Assembly (NCBI RefSeq): GCF_030386795.1
Contig: NZ_JANUQM010000019.1
Coordinates: 62,001-126,000, forward strand
Direction: 5' to 3'
Source of the DNA: Streptomyces sp. S.PNR 29
GTDB taxonomy: Bacteria > Actinomycetota > Actinomycetes > Streptomycetales > Streptomycetaceae
DNA: 64,000 nt
Below the pieces are notes generated by a model. The model had not been told where the DNA came from, ran no database searches, and worked only from the letters and a program-made list of their open reading frames with translations. Of the stretch, positions 32,901 to 42,532 are shown one piece after another; positions within the stretch are counted from its first letter, which is position 1, and the number at the start of each line of letters is the position of its first letter. Position numbers and translations under genes: made by a program.

Positions 32901-34574
32901 TCAGCTCATCCGCAGGGCGAGGAAGAAATCCAGCTTGTCCTCGAGGCGTGAGAGGTCACGTCCCGTCAACTGCTCGATGCGGCCCACCCGGTAGCGCAGC
33001 GTGTTGACGTGCAGGTGAAGCCGGGTCGCGCAGCGGGTCCACGAGCCGTCGCTGTCCAGGAAGGCCTCCAGGGTGGGGATCAGTTCGGCCCGGTGGCGGC
33101 GGTCGTAGTCGCGCAGGGGGTCCAGGAGGCGGGCGGTGAAGGCTCTGCGGACGTCGTCCGGGACGAAGGGGAGGAGAAGGACGTGGGAGGCCAGCTCCTG
33201 GTGGCCGGCCGCGGTGACCCGGCCGGGGCGGGCCGCCGCCACCCGGCGGGCGTGGCGGGCCTCCTCCAGCGCGCCCCGCAGGCCCTCCGCCGAGTGCACC
33301 GTCGCGCTGACGCCGAGCGTGACCCGTCCGTCGTCGTTGAGGCCGGCCGCGAGCGGCTCCCGGACCGAGTCCAGCAGTACGTCGGCGAGGATGCCGGCCT
33401 CCGAGCCGTCGTGCTCCGTCGAGACCGCGGGCAGGGGGACGAGAGCGACGGCCTCGTCACCGGCCTGCGCCACGGCGATGCGGTCGGAGGGCTCGGGCCC
33501 GGTGGTGAGCGGGTCGACGAGGATCTCCTCCAGCAGTGCCTGGGCCACCGGACCTCCCTCCATGGCGCTGTCCTCCCACTCCACGCACGCCACGACGACC
33601 TGCCAGTGCGGGGCCGCGCCGAGGCCGGGGAGCAGGACCGGGGCCGCCACCCGCAGGCGCGCAGCGATCTCGGCGGGGGCCGCCCCCGCCTGGACCAGTT
33701 CGAGGACCTCCTGTGCGAGGCGGCGGCGGACCGTGCGTGACGCGTCCCGGCGGTCCCGCTCGACCGCGATCAGCTGTGTGACGCCGTGCAACAGGTCGAG
33801 CCGTTCCTCGGCCCAGTCCCCGGCGTCCGCCTCGACGGCCAGCAGCCAGTCGGACAGCACCGTCTCGCGCACGTCCCGGGCGGGCTGCGGGGAGCGGCTG
33901 CCGCTGCGGATCGGGAAGAGGCTGTACGTCGTTCCGCCCACCGGCGCACGGTGCGGGGCGCGGCGGTCCGTGCGGGTGGCCGCCAGATGTTCGGCCGCGA
34001 GCGCGGCGCACACCTCGGCGGGCAGCGTCGGGGCCGCGAGCTTCGGGCCCGCGATGAGCCGGCCGGTGGGGGAGAGGACCCAGGCACGCAGGTCCAGGTC
34101 GGAGCCGAGGAGGTCGAGGACCACGTCCGGGCCGCCGCCCGCCGGGCCCGAGGTCATCATCCGGCGGTGGCGGTCCACCACGGCCGCCAGGTCTCCCGCG
34201 CGCTCGCCCGAGACCTGCCGCACGACATGCTCGGTGATCGTCGCGAACGCCACCGACTCGTGCACCGCGAAGAGCGGGAGGCGGTGGCGGGCACAGGCCA
34301 GCACCAGATCCTCCGGGACGTCGCCCAGTTCCGCCTCGCCCGCGGCGAGCGCCGCCACGCCCGCCTGCACCAGGATCCGTACGAAAGGCTCGGAGTCCGC
34401 CGCGTCCCGACGCCAGGCCAGGCCCGTGAGCACCAGCTCCCCGCCCGAGAGATAGCGGCTGGGGTCGCGCAGGTCGGTGGTCATGACGCCCCGCACGGCG
34501 CGGTCCAGCTCGTCCTCGCCACCGAGCAGCTTGAGGCCCAGCGCGTCGGTGTCCAGCAGTGCGCGCAGCCGCAT
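32901..34574 (-). CDS. PucR-family transcriptional regulator
   Basis: A 557-residue regulator. Residues 5-125 form the PucR N-terminal ligand domain (LLGGEDELDRAVRGVMTTDL), followed by a GGDEF-like central domain. The C-terminal PucR HTH has LEAFLDSDGSWTRCATRLHL and VNTLRYRVGRIEQLTGRDL. ATG at 34574. It is divergent from the molybdoenzyme operon, and by analogy with Bacillus PucR it probably activates purine degradation genes when purines or allantoin are used as nitrogen. Confidence 0.87.
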   Translation of the reverse strand: MRLRALLDTDALGLKLLGGEDELDRAVRGVMTTDLRDPSRYLSGGELVLTGLAWRRDAADSEPFVRILVQAGVAALAAGEAELGDVPEDLVLACARHRLPLFAVHESVAFATITEHVVRQVSGERAGDLAAVVDRHRRMMTSGPAGGGPDVVLDLLGSDLDLRAWVLSPTGRLIAGPKLAAPTLPAEVCAALAAEHLAATRTDRRAPHRAPVGGTTYSLFPIRSGSRSPQPARDVRETVLSDWLLAVEADAGDWAEERLDLLHGVTQLIAVERDRRDASRTVRRRLAQEVLELVQAGAAPAEIAARLRVAAPVLLPGLGAAPHWQVVVACVEWEDSAMEGGPVAQALLEEILVDPLTTGPEPSDRIAVAQAGDEAVALVPLPAVSTEHDGSEAGILADVLLDSVREPLAAGLNDDGRVTLGVSATVHSAEGLRGALEEARHARRVAAARPGRVTAAGHQELASHVLLLPFVPDDVRRAFTARLLDPLRDYDRRHRAELIPTLEAFLDSDGSWTRCATRLHLHVNTLRYRVGRIEQLTGRDLSRLEDKLDFFLALRMS

Positions 34575-34830
34575 TCTCGTCGCCCGCCGTCCTTTGTCTC
34601 GAATTCTGCGATGGATCTTGAGGGGTGGTTGGGTCACGCGGCTGTGGGGCGCGTTTCACCAGGAGAAGGCGGAGGTTGCCGATGACCTCCGTTCATACGA
34701 ATCTACAAGATGACCGTGCTGGCCAGTTAACTCCTTCATGGTTTCCGTGACTGACCCGGTCGCGGCACCGCGCTGTGTACTTGAGTCCCGTCCGCGTCAC
34801 GAGCCCACGAGACGAAGAAGAGAGCCGGTC

Positions 34831-35721
34831 ATGGACTTCCTTCGCCCCGCCAGCTGGGAGGAGGCGCTCGCCGCGAAGGCCGAGCACCCCACCGCTGTGC
34901 CGATCGCGGGCGGCACCGACGTGATGGTCGAGATCAACTTCGACCATCGCCGGCCCGAGTACCTCATGGACCTCAACCGCATCGGTGACCTGTCCGAGTG
35001 GGAGGTGGGCGAGGACAGTGTGCGGCTGGGAGCCTCCGTGCCGTACACGAAGATCATGGAGAACCTGCGCGCCGAGCTGCCGGGTCTCGCCCTCGCCTCG
35101 CACACGGTCGCCTCCCCGCAGATCCGCAACCGCGGCGGGGTCGGCGGCAACCTCGGCACCGCCTCCCCCGCGGGTGACGCCCACCCGGCCCTGCTCGCCG
35201 CCGGCGCCGAGGTCGAGGCCGAGTCGGTGCGCGGGGTGCGGCGCATTCCGATCGACGAGTTCTACCAGGGCGTGAAGCGCAATGCGCTGGAGCCGGACGA
35301 GCTGATCCGCGCCGTGCACATCAGGAGGGCCGACGGGCCCCAGCAGTTCTCCAAGGTCGGTACGCGCAACGCCATGGTCATCGCCGTGTGCGCCTTCGGG
35401 CTCGCGTTGCATCCTCGGAGCCGTACGGTCCGTACGGGCATCGGTTCGGCGGCGCCCACGCCGGTCCGCGCCAAGGCGGCCGAGGAGTTTCTGAACGCGG
35501 CGCTCGACGAGGGCGGCTTCTGGGACAACGGGAAGATCATCGCCCCGTCGGTCGCCAAGCAGTTCGCGGACCTGTGCTCCGCCGCCTGCAACCCGATCGA
35601 CGACGTCCGGGGCACGGCCGGTTACCGGCGTCACGCGGTCGGCGTCATGGCCCGCCGCACGCTGACCTGGACCTGGGAGTCGTACCGCGGCGCCCGCCGC
35701 GTCTCAAAGGGAGCTGCCTGA
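34831..35721 (+). CDS. xanthine dehydrogenase-family FAD-binding subunit
   Basis: A 296-residue medium subunit. The FAD site is seen in PIAGGTDVMVEINF, and in the loop IRNRGGVGGNLGTASPAGD that binds the pyrophosphate. The C-terminal CO_dehydrogenase flavoprotein domain follows (residues about 180-285). ATG at 34831 follows GAAGAAGAGAG. First gene of the three-subunit operon; its TGA overlaps the ATG of the iron-sulphur subunit. Electrons pass from molybdenum via the 2Fe-2S clusters to this FAD and then to NAD or another acceptor. Confidence 0.92.
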   Translation: MDFLRPASWEEALAAKAEHPTAVPIAGGTDVMVEINFDHRRPEYLMDLNRIGDLSEWEVGEDSVRLGASVPYTKIMENLRAELPGLALASHTVASPQIRNRGGVGGNLGTASPAGDAHPALLAAGAEVEAESVRGVRRIPIDEFYQGVKRNALEPDELIRAVHIRRADGPQQFSKVGTRNAMVIAVCAFGLALHPRSRTVRTGIGSAAPTPVRAKAAEEFLNAALDEGGFWDNGKIIAPSVAKQFADLCSAACNPIDDVRGTAGYRRHAVGVMARRTLTWTWESYRGARRVSKGAA

Positions 35722-36260
35722 TGCGCGTCACCTTCACGGTCAACGGACGGCCGCAGGAGGCCGACGACGTCTGGGAGGGCGAGTCCCTGCTGTACGTGCT
35801 GCGGGAGCGGCTCGGCCTGCCGGGGTCGAAGAACGCCTGCGAGCAGGGGGAGTGCGGGTCGTGCACGGTCCGGCTCGACGGAGTGCCCGTGTGTTCCTGC
35901 CTGGTGGCGGCGGGCCAGGTGGAGGGCCGGGACGTCGTCACGGTCGAGGGGCTGGCCGACCACGCCGAGCGGCGTGCCCACGGTACGTCGGGGGCCCACG
36001 GCACCGACGCCCGGACCGGTGAGCGGACCGACCTCGCCCCGATCCAGCAGGCCTTCGTCGACGCCGGCGCCGTCCAGTGCGGCTTCTGCACGCCCGGCCT
36101 GCTCGTCGCCGCCGACGAGATGCTGGAGCGCAACCCCAACCCGACCGACGCGGACATCCGCGAGGCCCTGTCGGGCAACCTGTGCCGCTGCACCGGATAC
36201 GAGAAGATCATGGACGCGGTTCGCCTCGCGGCCGCCCGCCAGCAGTCCGAGGGGGTCTGA
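35721..36260 (+). CDS. xanthine dehydrogenase-family 2Fe-2S subunit
   Basis: A 179-residue small subunit with both clusters: the plant-ferredoxin-type CEQGECGSC plus a further Cys, and the helical-domain CGFCTPG with CRCTGY. Between them is a short variable insert (AHGTSGAHGTDARTG) longer than usual. It starts within the TGATG junction and ends two bases before the ATG of the molybdenum subunit. Confidence 0.93.
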   Translation: MRVTFTVNGRPQEADDVWEGESLLYVLRERLGLPGSKNACEQGECGSCTVRLDGVPVCSCLVAAGQVEGRDVVTVEGLADHAERRAHGTSGAHGTDARTGERTDLAPIQQAFVDAGAVQCGFCTPGLLVAADEMLERNPNPTDADIREALSGNLCRCTGYEKIMDAVRLAAARQQSEGV

Positions 36261-36262
36261 GC

Positions 36263-38647
36263 ATGCCATCGGCCATCGGCGCACCCAAGAAGGTCACCCA
36301 GGGGTCCCCGACCAGGGGCGGCATCGGCGAGTCCACGCTCCGTCCGGACGGCACCCTCAAGGTCACCGGTGAGTTCGCGTACTCGTCCGACATGTGGCAC
36401 GAGGACATGCTGTGGGGGCAGACCCTGCGGTCGACCGTCGCGCACGCCGAGATCGTGTCGATCGACACGAGCGAGGCGCTGGCGACGCCGGGTGTGTACG
36501 CCGTCATGACGTACGACGACCTGCCGACCGAGGTGAGGAACTACGGTCTGGAGATCCAGGACACCCCGGTCCTCGCCCACGGCAAGGTCCGCCACCACGG
36601 CGAGCCCGTCGCGATCGTCGCCGCCGACCACCCGGAGACCGCGCGCCGCGCCGCCGCCAGGATCAAGGTCGAGTACCGGGAGCTGCCCGTCATCACGGAC
36701 GAGGCCTCAGCCCTGGCGCCCGACGCCCTCCTGGTGCATGAGGACCGCACCGACCACCACAGCGCCCACGTCCCGCACCCGAACATCGTCCACCGACAGC
36801 CGATCGTCCGCGGTGACGTGGCCCAGGCCGCCAAGAAGGCCGATGTCATCGTCAAGGGCGAGTACACCTTCGGCATGCAGGACCAGGCCTTCCTCGGCCC
36901 CGAGTCCGGGCTCGCCGTGCCGGACGAGGACGGCGGCGTCCACCTCTACGTCGCCACCCAGTGGCTGCACGCCGACCTCCGTCAGATCGCACCCGTCCTG
37001 GGCCTGCCCGAGGACAAGGTCCGGATGACCCTGGCGGGCGTGGGCGGAGCCTTCGGCGGCCGCGAGGACCTGTCGATGCAGATCCACGCCTGCCTGCTGG
37101 CGCTGCGGACGGGGAAACCCGTGAAGATCGTCTACAACCGGTTCGAGTCCTTCTTCGGGCACGTCCACCGCCACCCGGCCAAGCTGTCCTACGAGCACGG
37201 GGCCACGAAGGACGGCAGGCTGACCCACGTCAAGTGCCGGATCGTCCTCGACGGCGGCGCGTACGCGTCCTCCTCCCCGGCGGTCGTCGGCAACGCCGCC
37301 TCGCTCGGTGTCGGGCCGTACCAGGTCGACGACGTCGAGATCGAGGCCGTCGCGCTCTACACCAACAACCCGCCCTGCGGCGCCATGCGCGGCTTCGGCG
37401 CGGTCCAGGCGTGCTTCGCGTACGAGGCGCAGATGGACAAGGTGGCGCGGCGGCTGGGCATGGATCCGGTGGAGTTCCGGCAGCTCAACGCCATGGAGCA
37501 GGGGACCCTGATGCCGACCGGGCAGCCGGTCGACTCCCCGGCGCCGGTCGCCGAACTCCTGCGCCGTGTCAAGGCGATGCCGATGCCGCCGGAGCGGCAG
37601 TGGGAGAGCTCCGAGGGCGCGGACCTACGGCAGCTGCCCGGCGGCCTGTCCAACACCACGCACGGCGAAGGCGTCGTACGGGGTGTCGGCTACGCGGTCG
37701 GCATCAAGAACGTCGGCTTCTCCGAGGGCTTCGACGACTACTCGACCGCGCGCGTGCGCCTGGAGGTCGTCGGTGGTGAGCCGGTCGCCACCGTGCACAC
37801 GGCGATGGCGGAGGTCGGCCAGGGCGGCGTCACCGTCCACGCGCAGATCGCCCGCACCGAGCTGGGCGTCGCGCAGGTGACGATCCACCCGGCGGACACG
37901 CGGGTGGGGTCGGCGGGGTCGACCTCCGCGTCCCGGCAGACGTATGTCACCGGTGGTGCCGTGAAGAACGCCTGCGAGCTCGTCCGCGAGAAGGTGCTGG
38001 AGATCGGGCGACGCAGGTTCGGCCCGAACCACCCCGCCTGGGCCACCGACGGGTTGCTGCTGGAGGGCGGCAAGGTGGTGACCGACGGCGGTGAGGTGCT
38101 CGCCGATCTGGTGGACGTCCTCGGCGACGAGGCCGTGGAGGCCGAGGAGGAGTGGCGGCACCGGCCGACCGAGCCCTTCGACCTGCGCACCGGCCAGGGC
38201 AACGGTCATGTGCAGTACAGCTTCGCCGCGCACCGGGCCGTCGTCGAGGTCGACACCGAGCTGGGGCTGGTCAAGGTGATCGAGCTGGCCTGCGCGCAGG
38301 ACGTCGGCAAGGCGCTCAACCCGCTGTCCGTCGTCGGCCAGATCCAGGGCGGTACCACCCAGGGGCTGGGTATGGCGGTCATGGAGGAGATCGTCGTCGA
38401 CCCCCGGACGGCGAAGGTGCGCAACCCCTCCTTCACGGACTACCTGATCCCCACCATCCTCGACACGCCGAGCATCCCGGTCGACGTCCTCGAACTCGCC
38501 GACGACCACGCTCCGTACGGGCTGCGGGGCGTGGGCGAGGCGCCGACCCTGTCGTCGACCCCGGCCGTGCTCGCGGCGATCCGCGACGCGACGGGACGGG
38601 AGCTGAACAGGACACCGGTGCGGCCGGAGCACCTCACGGGTACGTGA
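36263..38647 (+). CDS. xanthine dehydrogenase-family molybdopterin-binding subunit
   Basis: A 794-residue large subunit. Molybdopterin contacts are seen in GVGGAFGGRED, in RGFGAVQACFAYE and in the Gln motif TAMAEVGQGG. The catalytic Glu is in GLRGVGEAPTL near the C-terminus, as in xanthine dehydrogenases. Substrate-pocket residues cannot be read safely by eye, so hypoxanthine/xanthine is inferred from the PucR regulator upstream and XdhC downstream. Confidence 0.92.
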   Translation: MPSAIGAPKKVTQGSPTRGGIGESTLRPDGTLKVTGEFAYSSDMWHEDMLWGQTLRSTVAHAEIVSIDTSEALATPGVYAVMTYDDLPTEVRNYGLEIQDTPVLAHGKVRHHGEPVAIVAADHPETARRAAARIKVEYRELPVITDEASALAPDALLVHEDRTDHHSAHVPHPNIVHRQPIVRGDVAQAAKKADVIVKGEYTFGMQDQAFLGPESGLAVPDEDGGVHLYVATQWLHADLRQIAPVLGLPEDKVRMTLAGVGGAFGGREDLSMQIHACLLALRTGKPVKIVYNRFESFFGHVHRHPAKLSYEHGATKDGRLTHVKCRIVLDGGAYASSSPAVVGNAASLGVGPYQVDDVEIEAVALYTNNPPCGAMRGFGAVQACFAYEAQMDKVARRLGMDPVEFRQLNAMEQGTLMPTGQPVDSPAPVAELLRRVKAMPMPPERQWESSEGADLRQLPGGLSNTTHGEGVVRGVGYAVGIKNVGFSEGFDDYSTARVRLEVVGGEPVATVHTAMAEVGQGGVTVHAQIARTELGVAQVTIHPADTRVGSAGSTSASRQTYVTGGAVKNACELVREKVLEIGRRRFGPNHPAWATDGLLLEGGKVVTDGGEVLADLVDVLGDEAVEAEEEWRHRPTEPFDLRTGQGNGHVQYSFAAHRAVVEVDTELGLVKVIELACAQDVGKALNPLSVVGQIQGGTTQGLGMAVMEEIVVDPRTAKVRNPSFTDYLIPTILDTPSIPVDVLELADDHAPYGLRGVGEAPTLSSTPAVLAAIRDATGRELNRTPVRPEHLTGT

Positions 38648-38717
38648 GCCTCCGGAAGCCAGGGGCAGTGGCTGTTTTCGAGCCCCTCCGTACAACCGCT
38701 GGTAAGGAGACCGACAG

Positions 38718-39869
38718 ATGCTGGACATCGCCGCAGAGCTGCACCGGTGGGTCGAGCAGGGACGCGACTTCGCCCTGGCCACCGTGGTCGCGGTCGGCGG
38801 CAGCGCCCCCCGTCAGCCCGGGGCCGCGCTCGCGGTGGACGCCGACGGCACGGCGATCGGCTCGGTCTCCGGCGGGTGTGTGGAGGGTGCCGTGTACGAG
38901 CTGTGCCGGCAGGCGCTGGCCGACGGGGAGACGGTGCTGGAGCGCTTCGGGTACAGCGACGAGGACGCCTTCGCCGTCGGCCTGACCTGCGGCGGCGTCA
39001 TCGACATCCTCGTCACGCCGGTACGGCACGCCGACCCGGCCCGCCCGGTGCTCTCGGCCGCGCTGGCCGCCGCGGTGCGGGGGGAGGCCACGGCCGTGGC
39101 GCGTGTCGTGTCCGGGCCGCCGGAGCTGACGGGCCGGGCGCTGCTGGTCCGATCCGACGGCTCGTACGACGGAGGTTTCGGCGCCCATCGCGAGCTGGAC
39201 CGCACGGTGGCCGCCGAGGCCGGCGCCTTCCTGGACGCCGGCCGCACCGGCACCCTGGAGATCGGAGAGCAGGGCTCGCGCTGCGGAGCGCCGCTCACTG
39301 TCCTGGTCGAGTCGTCCGTGCCCCCGCCCCGGATGATCGTCTTCGGTGCGATCGACTTCGCGTCGGCACTGGTCCGTATCGGCAGGTTCCTCGGCTACCA
39401 CGTGACGGTGTGCGACGCGCGCCCGGTGTTCGCGACGCGGACACGCTTCCCGGAGGCCGACGAGATCGTCGTCGAGTGGCCGCACCGGTACCTGGAGCGC
39501 ACCGAGGTCGACGCCCGCACGGTGCTGTGCGTTCTCACCCACGACGCCAAGTTCGACGTACCGCTGCTGAAGCTCGCGCTTCGGTTGCCGGTGGCGTACG
39601 TCGGGGCCATGGGTTCCCGCCGGACCCATCTGGACCGCAACGAGAGGCTGCGCGAAGCCGGCGTCACCGATCTGGAGCTGGCGCGGCTCAGGTCACCCAT
39701 CGGCCTCGACCTGGGCGCCCGTACGCCGGAGGAGACGGCCCTGTCGATCGCCGCGGAGATCGTCGCGAACCGGCGTGGCGGGAGCGGGGTTTCCCTGACC
39801 GGTGCGCACACGCCGATCCACCACGACGTGACGGGCCCGCCGGCGCGGCGGATCGGTTCGGTGGCCTGA
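38718..39869 (+). CDS. xdhC: XdhC-family molybdenum cofactor maturation factor
   Basis: A 383-residue protein with an N-terminal XdhC/CoxI domain (VGGSAPRQPGAALAV and SGGCVEGAVY) and a C-terminal XdhC Rossmann domain (AYVGAMGSRRTHLDRNERLREAGV). It binds molybdenum cofactor and inserts it, after sulphuration, into the large subunit encoded upstream. It starts 70 bp after that gene with AAGGAG at eight bases and should belong to the same operon. Confidence 0.9.
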   Translation: MLDIAAELHRWVEQGRDFALATVVAVGGSAPRQPGAALAVDADGTAIGSVSGGCVEGAVYELCRQALADGETVLERFGYSDEDAFAVGLTCGGVIDILVTPVRHADPARPVLSAALAAAVRGEATAVARVVSGPPELTGRALLVRSDGSYDGGFGAHRELDRTVAAEAGAFLDAGRTGTLEIGEQGSRCGAPLTVLVESSVPPPRMIVFGAIDFASALVRIGRFLGYHVTVCDARPVFATRTRFPEADEIVVEWPHRYLERTEVDARTVLCVLTHDAKFDVPLLKLALRLPVAYVGAMGSRRTHLDRNERLREAGVTDLELARLRSPIGLDLGARTPEETALSIAAEIVANRRGGSGVSLTGAHTPIHHDVTGPPARRIGSVA

Positions 39870-39889
39870 GCCGAGGGGCGTGCGCGGGA

Positions 39890-40333
39890 TCAGGGGGTTC
39901 TCAGCAGCCGGTTCACCGCCCGCCCGAACACGTACCGCGCCGTCCGCTCCAGGGGGCCGTCGAACAGGGCCGGCAGCAGCCGGACCCGCAGTTCCTCGCG
40001 CCAGAGCACCCGGGAACGGCCGCCCGGCCCCGGCCGCACCTCCACCTCGGCCCAGCCCCGGACCACCCGGCCCCGCTTCTCCAGGCGGCACAGGCCGGGC
40101 GTCCCGTCGTCCGACGGCGGCTGCCAGACCGTCACCTCCATCCTGTCGTCGAAGGCGAACGCACCGACGCCGGAGCGGGCCACGAAGACCGTGCCCCGGC
40201 CGGTCGGCGGGGGTGTGACCACGGTGACCCGGGTCAGCGGGACCGCGCCGCCGTGCCGCGGCCACTCCGTGAGCCGGCGCCATGCCTCGTCGAGGGGGAG
40301 CGGTGCCGTGCGTTCGAGATGGAAGACGACCAC
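39890..40333 (-). CDS. SRPBCC (START-like) family protein
   Basis: A 147-residue single-domain protein of the polyketide-cyclase/dehydrase type: FHLERTAPLPLDEAWRRLTEW opens it, the middle is beta-rich, and a final helix ends it. GTG at 40333. It may bind a hydrophobic ligand; CoxG-like members often accompany molybdoenzymes, but this one is convergent with xdhC and the link is only positional. Confidence 0.72.
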   Translation of the reverse strand: MVVFHLERTAPLPLDEAWRRLTEWPRHGGAVPLTRVTVVTPPPTGRGTVFVARSGVGAFAFDDRMEVTVWQPPSDDGTPGLCRLEKRGRVVRGWAEVEVRPGPGGRSRVLWREELRVRLLPALFDGPLERTARYVFGRAVNRLLRTP

Positions 40334-40410
40334 GGAGCGATCTTAGGGAATCCGTCCTGCTCAGCGGAGGGCTCGTCCACGGGTCACCCGTTCGGCCCAG
40401 GGATGGCGCG

Positions 40411-41193
40411 TCAGGGCCGGTACACCTTCCCCGGCTCCGCCCTCCCGGGCGCCAGCAGCTGCGGCACCGTCACGAACACGTACCCCCGCTCCTTGAGCGC
40501 GTCGATGATCCCGGGCACGGCGGGCACGGTCCCGTCGTAGATGTCGTGCAGCAGGATGATGCCGTCCCGGGAGGCCTGGTCGAGGACGCGGCGGGTGATC
40601 AGCGCCGAGTCGGTGGTCGTGTAGTCCTTCGCTGTCACGCTCCACAGGATCTCGGCGAGACCGAGCTCGCGGCAGATCTCGTGCACCGTGTCGTTCGTAC
40701 GGCCCTGGGGCGGGCGCATGAGGGTCGGGCGCCGGCCGGTCAGGCGCTCTATCTCCCGGTTCGGGCGCTCCAGCTCCTCGCGTATCTCCTCGGGCTCGAT
40801 CCGCGTCAGGATCCTGTGGTCCCAGGTGTGGCTGGCGACCTCGTGACCCTCGTCCGCCATGCGCCTGACAAGCTCGGGGTATTTCTCGATGTGCCGCTTC
40901 CCGAGCAGGAAGAAGGTCGCCGGGACCTGCTTGTCCCGGAGGATGTCGAGCAGCCGGGCGGAGTTCTCGCTGGGTCCCGCGTCGAAGGTGAGCGCGATGC
41001 ACTTGGCCCGGCGGCAGTCGACGGTGCCGAAGCGGGCCCGTGCGCCGGCCGCGGCGCGGGCGGCACTGGGGGCGGTCGTGTCGTGCTTCGAACAGCCGGT
41101 CAGCGCCAGCGTGAGGGAGACGGCCGCCGTGAGGAGGGCGGCGGCACGCAACCCGGTCCCCGTTCTTTTCATCTTCCTGGTCAGAGAAGGCAT
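40411..41193 (-). CDS. lipoprotein polysaccharide deacetylase (NodB domain)
   Basis: A 260-residue exported protein. ATG at 41193 lies exactly six bases after a TATAGT -10 box, so a leaderless transcript is likely; ATG at 41172 is an alternative. A signal peptide ends with lipobox LTGC. The NodB domain shows ALTFDAGPSEN (the metal Asp of the usual TFDDGP is Ala), HTWDH with the His ligands, and the RPPQGR and LLHDI motifs. It probably de-N-acetylates cell-wall or surface glycan. It shares a palindromic control region with the glycan locus. Confidence 0.85.
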   Translation of the reverse strand: MPSLTRKMKRTGTGLRAAALLTAAVSLTLALTGCSKHDTTAPSAARAAAGARARFGTVDCRRAKCIALTFDAGPSENSARLLDILRDKQVPATFFLLGKRHIEKYPELVRRMADEGHEVASHTWDHRILTRIEPEEIREELERPNREIERLTGRRPTLMRPPQGRTNDTVHEICRELGLAEILWSVTAKDYTTTDSALITRRVLDQASRDGIILLHDIYDGTVPAVPGIIDALKERGYVFVTVPQLLAPGRAEPGKVYRP

Positions 41194-41200
41194 GCGAGGA

Positions 41201-41232
41201 CTATACATAGCGTGTATATACGCAGTGTATAG
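41201..41232. promoter_or_regulatory. 32-bp palindrome overlapping divergent -10 boxes
   Basis: CTATACATAGCGTGTA continues to a near-perfect complement ending GTGTATAG; 26 of 32 positions are symmetric. A TATAGT -10 box occurs at each edge: minus strand 41205-41200, plus strand 41228-41233. A bound repressor would block both the deacetylase and the epimerase-led glycan genes. The region is strikingly AT-rich. Confidence 0.65.
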
Positions 41233-41323
41233 TTGATCGTCGAACGCAGATTCGAGGTACGTCGGGCCGTCACCGGGTTACTCGCGCGGACACGCAAGTG
41301 AAGGCAAGAGTGAGGAGAGCCCC

Positions 41324-42286
<963 letters not shown>

Positions 42287-42408
42287 CGGCGACCCTCGCG
42301 CCGCGTCATGCGGCCTCGCCCGTGGGCCGCTCGGTGACGGCCCTGTCCCACGACACAACTGGGGCTATCAGTAACAGAGGGTGAGAAGTCAGTGTTTTTC
42401 CGGCATTG

Positions 42409-42435
42409 AGCTGTCTCCAAGTGTTTGAGACAGCT
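42409..42435 (+). promoter_or_regulatory. 9-bp perfect inverted repeat upstream of the heptose operon
   Basis: AGCTGTCTC (42409-42417) and GAGACAGCT (42427-42435) flank a 9-base spacer, about 100 bp before the carbamoyltransferase start. No T-run follows, so an operator or 5' untranslated hairpin is more likely than a terminator. Confidence 0.5.
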
Positions 42436-42532
42436 GCGCCGCGGCACCCGGCCAGCCGAGACGACCCCATAGGCCCAGGCAGCCCCACCAGCCCGGAGAG
42501 ACCCACCAGCCGCTCGGGACGGAGCACCACCC

